Source: Velthaea sp965214335
GTDB taxonomy: Bacteria > Vulcanimicrobiota > Vulcanimicrobiia > Vulcanimicrobiales > Vulcanimicrobiaceae
DNA: 64,000 nt
NCBI GenBank assembly: GCA_965214335.1
Contig: CBDCBO010000005.1
Coordinates: forward strand, 868,001-932,000
Direction of reading: 5' to 3'
Numbering within the stretch: position 1 is the stretch's first letter; each line of letters opens with the position of its first letter. The notes beneath the pieces were generated by a model that did not search any database, was not told the origin of the DNA, and saw only the letters and a list, made by a program, of their open reading frames with translations. A program made the position numbers and the translations under genes. Shown here piece by piece: positions 59,203 to 64,000 of this stretch.

Positions 59203-61158
59203 ATGCGCTTCGATCGTGTCGCCGTCTGCATATTAGGCCTGGTTCTCGTTCCGGCACTGGCGGGCGCCGAGACGCGTCTGCACTCCTTCGAAAGTGTCGC
59301 AATTTCGCCCGACGCGAAGCGCGTCGTCGCCGTGGAGTCGACCGATCCGGGTGCGCTCGCCGTCGCGGCTGCGACCCGGCGCATCGTCATACGCACCATC
59401 GCCGGTGGGCGAAGCGTTACGCTGCGCTGTCCGCTGCCGGGCGCGTGTAACCCGAGTTCACCGGTATGGTCGCCCGATGGCTCACGCTTAGCGTATATCG
59501 TTCGCAATTCAAAGGCCGCAACGTCCGCCGTCTGGCTCGTCGGCGCGGACGGACGTCGCCCGCGGCCGTGGCTGCAACCGTTCGCCGGCATCCTCGCCGC
59601 GCCACGCTGGTCGGCCGACGGTCGTGCGCTCGCGCTCTTGGTCACGGCCGGGGCGCATAAAGAGATCGGCGCAACGCAGGCCGGCGCCGCGTTGACAGGC
59701 GAGATTTCAGCGACGCTCGCGCAAGATGTCCAGCGCATTGCGGTGCTCGAGACGGGTGCGACGTCGTTGCGCTTCGCGTCACCGGCCGACCTGTTCGTCT
59801 ATGAATACGATTGGCTGCCGCGCGGCCGCAACTTCGTCGCGACCGCGGCGCACGGTAACGGCGATGACAATTGGTGGATCGCGAAGCTCTACCGGATCGA
59901 CGGCGCCCGCCGCAGCGCCGCCGTGCTCTACACGCCCGCGTTGCAAATCAATGCGCCGCGCGTGTCGCCCGACGGTGCGACGGTCGCGTTCATTAGCGGG
60001 CTGATGAGCGATTTCGGCTCGGTCGGCGGTGATGTCTATGTCATGCCGGTCGCGGGCGGCACGGCTACGGACATCACCCCCGGTATGCGCGCGTCGGCCG
60101 ACGCCCTCGATTGGAACGGCAGTAACCGCCGGATCACGTTTACCGGACTACGCGGGGCAGCGGCCGTCATCGCGGCCGTCGACGTCGTCAGCAAGGCGAT
60201 CGTCGATCGCTGGAGCGGTCAAGACGCGATTGCCGCCGACGGCCGGCTCGACGTTGCGTTTTCCCGCAGCGCGGATACGACCGCCGTCGTGCGTCAAAGC
60301 TTCGAGCGGCCGCCCGAAATTGCAACCGGGCCGATCGGCGCTTGGACGACGCTCACGCACGAAAACGCGGCGCTGACGCCGGCCGTTCGGGCGCGCAGCA
60401 TCAGTTGGTCGAACGAGGGGTTCACCATCAGCGGCTGGCTTCTGGAGCCGCGCCGGCTACGCCCGGGCAAAGTGCATCCGATGGTCGTGCAGATCCACGG
60501 CGGACCGTCGGCCGCCGCGCGTCCGCGGTACACCGGCCGGGGCGACATCAAGGATTTGATCGATCGCGGCTACTTTGTGTTTCTACCGAATCCGCGCGGG
60601 AGCTACGGTCAGGGCGAGCGCTTCACCGCCGCCAACGTCCGTGATTTTGGTTATGGCGATTTGCGCGACGTGTTGGCCGGCGTCGGTGCCGTCGAACGCA
60701 GCGCGCCCGTCGACGACCGCCGGTTAGGGATCATGGGCTGGAGTTACGGCGGCTATATGACGATGTGGGCCGTCACCCAGACGCACCGCTTTCGCGCCGC
60801 GGTCGCCGGCGCGGGAATCGCGAACTGGCAGAGCTATTACGGTCAGAACGGCATCGATCGCTGGATGACGCCGTTCTTCGGCGCGACCGTATATGCCGAT
60901 CCGGCGGTCTATGCAAAGAGTTCGCCGATCACGTTCATCAAGCAGGTCAAGACGCCGACACTCGTTGTCGTCGGCGAACGCGATGTCGAATGCCCGGCGC
61001 CGCAGTCGCTCGAATTTTGGCACGCGCTCACCACACTGGGCGTTCCAAGTTCGCTCGTTATCTATGCCGGTGAAGGTCATGGGATTCGCAAACCCGCGAA
61101 TCGCGCCGACATCACGCACCGCACGCTGGCATGGTTCAAGCGCTACCTCGGCACGTGA
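59203..61158 (+). CDS. Secreted S9-family prolyl oligopeptidase-like peptidase
   Basis: A 651-residue peptidase with a signal peptide (VAVCILGLVLVPALAGAE). The N-terminal ~380 residues form a WD40-like/TolB-type beta-propeller (SPDGSRLAYIV, VSPDGATVAFISG). The C-terminal alpha/beta-hydrolase has the nucleophile serine in GWSYGGYMT near residue 513, the acid in VVGERDVECP near 588 and the histidine in AGEGHGI near 627. It should cleave short peptides in the periplasm or outside, as dipeptidyl or acylaminoacyl peptidases do. It is convergent with the permease gene. Confidence 0.92.
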   Translation: MRFDRVAVCILGLVLVPALAGAETRLHSFESVAISPDAKRVVAVESTDPGALAVAAATRRIVIRTIAGGRSVTLRCPLPGACNPSSPVWSPDGSRLAYIVRNSKAATSAVWLVGADGRRPRPWLQPFAGILAAPRWSADGRALALLVTAGAHKEIGATQAGAALTGEISATLAQDVQRIAVLETGATSLRFASPADLFVYEYDWLPRGRNFVATAAHGNGDDNWWIAKLYRIDGARRSAAVLYTPALQINAPRVSPDGATVAFISGLMSDFGSVGGDVYVMPVAGGTATDITPGMRASADALDWNGSNRRITFTGLRGAAAVIAAVDVVSKAIVDRWSGQDAIAADGRLDVAFSRSADTTAVVRQSFERPPEIATGPIGAWTTLTHENAALTPAVRARSISWSNEGFTISGWLLEPRRLRPGKVHPMVVQIHGGPSAAARPRYTGRGDIKDLIDRGYFVFLPNPRGSYGQGERFTAANVRDFGYGDLRDVLAGVGAVERSAPVDDRRLGIMGWSYGGYMTMWAVTQTHRFRAAVAGAGIANWQSYYGQNGIDRWMTPFFGATVYADPAVYAKSSPITFIKQVKTPTLVVVGERDVECPAPQSLEFWHALTTLGVPSSLVIYAGEGHGIRKPANRADITHRTLAWFKRYLGT

Positions 61159-61269
61159 TGGTACGCCGAACGCGCCGCGGCTAGGAGCTTGACTTCGTGC
61201 ACGTGTTACGTTGGGCTGTGCTCGACCCGTTCGGCGTCGTGTATCGGATGAACCCGGCGCACGGCGAGA

Positions 61270-62646
61270 CTAATGCGCGTTGGCGACTTTGCTGCGCCGG
61301 CGGCTGTAGCCGACATAGACCGCTAATCCAATAATGAGCCAGGTAAGGTAACTCACGATCGTCATGAGCGGTAGCCCCCGCACGATGAGATAGATGGCGC
61401 CGGCCGCCGACAGGGCCGGCACGACCGGACTGAACGGCACGCGAAAGCTGCGCTTGAGCTGTGGTTGGCGCCGGCGTAAGATAATGACGCCGACCGAGAC
61501 CATCGCGAACGCGACGAGCGTTCCAATGTTGACTAAATTGGCCACCACGTCGAGTTGCGCGACCGCCGCCACCGCCGCGACGACGATGCCGATCAGGAGC
61601 GACGATATATACGGCGTGCGAAACGTCGGGTGGACCTGCGAAAAGATGCCGGGCAGCAAGCCGTCGCGCGACATCGCGAAGAAGATCCGGCTCTGTCCGT
61701 ACAACATCACGAGCAGAACGGTGGTCAAGCCGGCGATGGCGCCGACGGCGACAACGGCACCGGCCCAGCCCAGACCAATGGCGATGAGCGAAAACGAAAC
61801 CGGCGAAGGCACATTTAACCGTGTATAGGAGATGATGCCGGTCAGCACGCCGGAAACGATGATATAGAGGAGCGTACAGACGGCCAGACTGCCGATGATT
61901 CCGCGCGGCAGATCGCGCTCGGGGTTGATGACTTCCTCGGCCGAGGTCGAAACGGCGTCGAAGCCGATATACGCGAAGAACACCAGCCCCGCGCCGTTGA
62001 TGATGCCGTTGAAGCCAAACGGAGCGAACGGGTGCCAGTTGGCCGGATGCACGTGGGCAACGCCGATGACAATAAAAAATAGGACGACGCTGAGTTTAAC
62101 TGCCACGATGATTTTATTGACGGTGACACTTTCGCTCGTGCCGCGAATGAGCAGGGCTGTGAGAATCAGAATGATGAGCGCGGCCGGCAGGTTGACGACT
62201 CCGCCGTCGAATGGATTTGCCGCCAACGCCTTTGGGATCTTGAGATTGAACGTCGCGGCCAAGAAATCGGAAAAATAACCTGACCAGCCGATCGCCACCG
62301 TCGCTGCTCCCAGCGCGTATTCTAAAATAAGTCCCCACCCGATGATCCAGGCGAGGACCTCGCCCAGGGTCGCATACACATACGTATACGCGCTACCGGA
62401 GACGGGAACGCTCGAAGCGAGTTCGGCATAACACAGCGCGGCGAGCGCGCTGACGATGCCGGCGACGACGAACGACAAGACGATGGCCGGTCCGGCGCTC
62501 AACGCGGCAGCTTTACCGGTGAGCACGAAGATACCGGTGCCGATGATCGCGCCGATGCCCAGTGCCGTTAGCCCCCAGACACCCAGCGTTTTCTTGAGAA
62601 CCTTGCCGCTCTGTGCGCCGGCGCTTTGGTCTAGGATGGTCTGCAT
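61270..62646 (-). CDS. APC-family amino acid permease (CAT/YfnA type)
   Basis: A 458-residue inner-membrane permease with 12 predicted helices. TM1 has the APC unwound motif GIGAIIGTGIFVLTG; later segments include SFVVAGIVSALAALCYAELAS, FFAYIGFDAVSTSAEEVINPERDLPRGI-type TM6 region and YGQSRIFFAMSRDGLLP, typical of the cationic amino-acid transporter (CAT) group. It imports amino acids with protons. I prefer the ATG at 62646 over the TTG at 62676, since homology begins near VLKKTLGVWGL. Confidence 0.92.
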   Translation of the reverse strand: MQTILDQSAGAQSGKVLKKTLGVWGLTALGIGAIIGTGIFVLTGKAAALSAGPAIVLSFVVAGIVSALAALCYAELASSVPVSGSAYTYVYATLGEVLAWIIGWGLILEYALGAATVAIGWSGYFSDFLAATFNLKIPKALAANPFDGGVVNLPAALIILILTALLIRGTSESVTVNKIIVAVKLSVVLFFIVIGVAHVHPANWHPFAPFGFNGIINGAGLVFFAYIGFDAVSTSAEEVINPERDLPRGIIGSLAVCTLLYIIVSGVLTGIISYTRLNVPSPVSFSLIAIGLGWAGAVVAVGAIAGLTTVLLVMLYGQSRIFFAMSRDGLLPGIFSQVHPTFRTPYISSLLIGIVVAAVAAVAQLDVVANLVNIGTLVAFAMVSVGVIILRRRQPQLKRSFRVPFSPVVPALSAAGAIYLIVRGLPLMTIVSYLTWLIIGLAVYVGYSRRRSKVANAH

Positions 62647-62796
62647 TGGTTTTACGCGACCCAGCAGTGTTGCCAACCGGTGCCCCTTCCTCGCCGGCCG
62701 CTAGTGCGGCATGTCGGCCCATACCCGTAACGCTGGGTAAAACATCACGCGTACGCAGCATTCCGGCTCGGGTGCGACGCCCGATGCCTTGCGTGG

Positions 62797-63411
62797 TTAG
62801 CCGCGCGGAAGCAGTATCGCAACGGCGCGCGAGGCCGCGGTCCGAGCCGCATTAAGGCTCGCATCCAAACGCTCTGCTTGGGCCGCGACAATGCTCGCAT
62901 CATCCATGTATCGATGGTTGATGCGCACGTTGGCGGCCGCGGCGTCGAGTGCCGCGCGCCCGAACGCAAGCGCGCACTCGACGTCGCTCATGAGCTGATC
63001 GTTGCCCAGCGTCGCGGCACGCTCCGCATCCGCAACGAGCGCTGCTGCAAGCGTTGCGACTTGCAACGGCGCTTCAGCCGCTCCGGCGAGTGCGTGTTGC
63101 AGCGTCGCTCGACGTTCCGCCTTGTGAGCCGCGGTGTCGCGTGGCAGCGCCTGCGCCGCGACAACGCCGGCATACGCCGTTTCGTCGTCGCTGCGCGCTG
63201 CGATGAATGCCGAACGTAACGCGTCAGCCGACTCGACGAGCAGCAGCGCGTCGGCATGGACGGCTGCGTGTTTTGGGCTGCCCAGCGTGATCCGCGCGAC
63301 CATCGCCACCAGTGCCGCTCCAAGTGCGCCGACGAGGGCTGCCGCGCTGCCGCCGCCGGGAGTCGGCTCGGCCGACGCCAGCCGGTTAAGATAGGCTTTG
63401 AAATCAAGCAC
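62797..63411 (-). CDS. Formiminotransferase-cyclodeaminase-like protein (FchA-like)
   Basis: A helical protein of about 204 residues. The N-terminal signature LASAEPTPGGGSAAALVGALG is that of the FTCD_C/FchA family, which performs cyclodeamination or methenyl-tetrahydrofolate cyclohydrolysis. Further conserved segments are DDETAYAGVVAA near 60 and ALEAAAANVRINH-like sequence (LDAAAANVRINHRY) near the end. The start is GTG at 63411, where homology begins (VLDFKAYL); the frame extends to 63543 without family similarity. It is divergent from ahcY, another one-carbon/methyl-cycle gene. Confidence 0.85.
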   Translation of the reverse strand: MLDFKAYLNRLASAEPTPGGGSAAALVGALGAALVAMVARITLGSPKHAAVHADALLLVESADALRSAFIAARSDDETAYAGVVAAQALPRDTAAHKAERRATLQHALAGAAEAPLQVATLAAALVADAERAATLGNDQLMSDVECALAFGRAALDAAAANVRINHRYMDDASIVAAQAERLDASLNAARTAASRAVAILLPRG

Positions 63412-63584
63412 CGTGCGGGCTACGCGAATGTGGCCGGCGCAGCCTTGCAGCGCCCCGCGCTCGACAGTCAAGTTGGCGCCTGCGAAACGGGGCCGGGTTG
63501 GCGTACGTCGAAACAACGTCGGTCCGTTTATAGATTGTTTCAAAGATCAGCGGTCGCTCATCCCCTCTCTCCTAGGAGCATTTT

Positions 63585-64000
63585 GTGCCCGTAATCGAAC
63601 AATCTCTAGGCGACGTCAAAGACGTCGCGCTGGCGGACTACGGCCGTTCACGCATCGAGTGGGCCGCTTCGTTCATGCCGGTATTAGCGCAGATCCGCGA
63701 TCGTTTCGCGCAAACCCGGCCGCTGGCCGGCGTGCGAATCGGGGCTTGCCTGCACGTTACCACCGAAACGGCGAATCTCATGCTGGCGCTCAAAGCCGGC
63801 GGCGCGGAAATAACGTTGTGCGCCAGCAATCCGCTGTCGACCCAGGATGATGTCGCCGCCGCGCTCAGCACGCATTTCGAGATTCCGACCCACGCGATCA
63901 AAGGCGAAGACAACGCCACGTATTACAAACACATTGAGTCGGTCATCGCGACCAAGCCGCATATGTCGATGGACGACGGCTGCGACCTCGTCACCACGAT
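63585..64000 (+). CDS. ahcY: Adenosylhomocysteinase, 3' truncated by window edge
   Basis: The first 138 residues of S-adenosylhomocysteine hydrolase, which splits SAH to adenosine and homocysteine and so keeps methyltransferases active. Diagnostic sequences are VKDVALADYGRSRIEWA, CLHVTTETANLM, CASNPLSTQDDVAAAL and KGEDNATYYKHI; the catalytic HVTTETA and NPLSTQDD regions are intact. The start is GTG at 63585 with TAGGAG about 7-8 bases upstream. Adenosine released could be handled by the adenosine deaminase encoded at 25569. The gene runs off the window. Confidence 0.95.
   Translation, partial: MPVIEQSLGDVKDVALADYGRSRIEWAASFMPVLAQIRDRFAQTRPLAGVRIGACLHVTTETANLMLALKAGGAEITLCASNPLSTQDDVAAALSTHFEIPTHAIKGEDNATYYKHIESVIATKPHMSMDDGCDLVTT

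Noticed and set aside
61163..61237. 10-bp inverted repeat ACGCCGAACG / CGTTCGGCGT with 55-base spacing
   Set aside because: Perfect arms, but the long spacing, lack of T tract and position between convergent genes give no clear role.

Overview
The window is GC-rich bacterial chromosome with dense coding on both strands. Outer-membrane TonB-dependent receptors point to a diderm, yet several gene orders are Firmicutes/Terrabacteria-like (divIC - S1-domain gene - ppx, and hrcA next to dnaJ). The tRNA-Leu(UAA) carries a cyanobacterial-type group I intron. I would guess a deep-branching diderm such as Candidatus Eremiobacterota (WPS-2), but this is inference from gene content, not a database match. 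No plasmid, prophage, CRISPR or intact insertion sequence was seen. Many genes start with GTG or TTG.

Layout. 1-1507: two DUF2382 stress proteins and a small ribbon-helix-helix-like protein. 1569-3032: glucose-6-phosphate dehydrogenase. 3192-8499: a TonB-dependent receptor, a small secreted protein and a GGDEF-EAL enzyme. 8731-12396: two DHA2-type drug/proton antiporters facing away from a 519-bp region rich in palindromes. 12515-22818: a TPR-LuxR regulator followed by two large TonB-dependent receptors with carboxypeptidase-like N-terminal domains and a putative lipoprotein, probably one outer-membrane uptake locus. 22966-25251: a Uma2 nuclease gene interrupted by an in-frame TAG, and a secreted GH99/GH71-like protein. 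25413-29954: initiator tRNA with terminator, adenosine deaminase, DtxR-type regulator, rhomboid protease and DinG-like helicase. 30008-34096: an ABC exporter with its own histidine kinase and response regulator, preceded by a cluster of TGAC palindromes. 34112-38399: acetyl-CoA synthetase divergent from hrcA-dnaJ, with a variant CIRCE operator before hrcA. 38432-45471: rsmE, a polyprenol-phosphate glycosyltransferase, accD-accA, divIC/ftsB-like, S1-like protein, RpiR/SIS regulator, ppx. 45506-45827: intron-containing tRNA-Leu(UAA). 46087-52130: etfBA, a TPR protein, a deacetylase-fold enzyme, a MauE-TlpA pair and a His-rich Spy-like protein. 52248-54371 (minus): ECF sigma factor, zinc-finger anti-sigma and RseB-like protein. 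54612-64000: Nramp-like transporter, degenerate ABC-ATPase-like protein, YmdB phosphodiesterase, PHP phosphoesterase, LSm-like protein, S9 peptidase, amino-acid permease, cyclodeaminase-like enzyme and the start of ahcY.

The most notable non-coding features are the 238-nt group I intron in tRNA-Leu(UAA), the variant CIRCE element, the palindrome clusters upstream of the exporters, and a hairpin-rich leader at 56541-56621. Functional connections visible in the window are the C1/adenosine genes (ahcY, cyclodeaminase, adenosine deaminase), fatty-acid and acetyl-CoA metabolism (acs, accDA, etfBA), envelope stress (ECF/anti-sigma/RseB, Spy-like) and metal handling (DtxR-type regulator, Nramp-like transporter).
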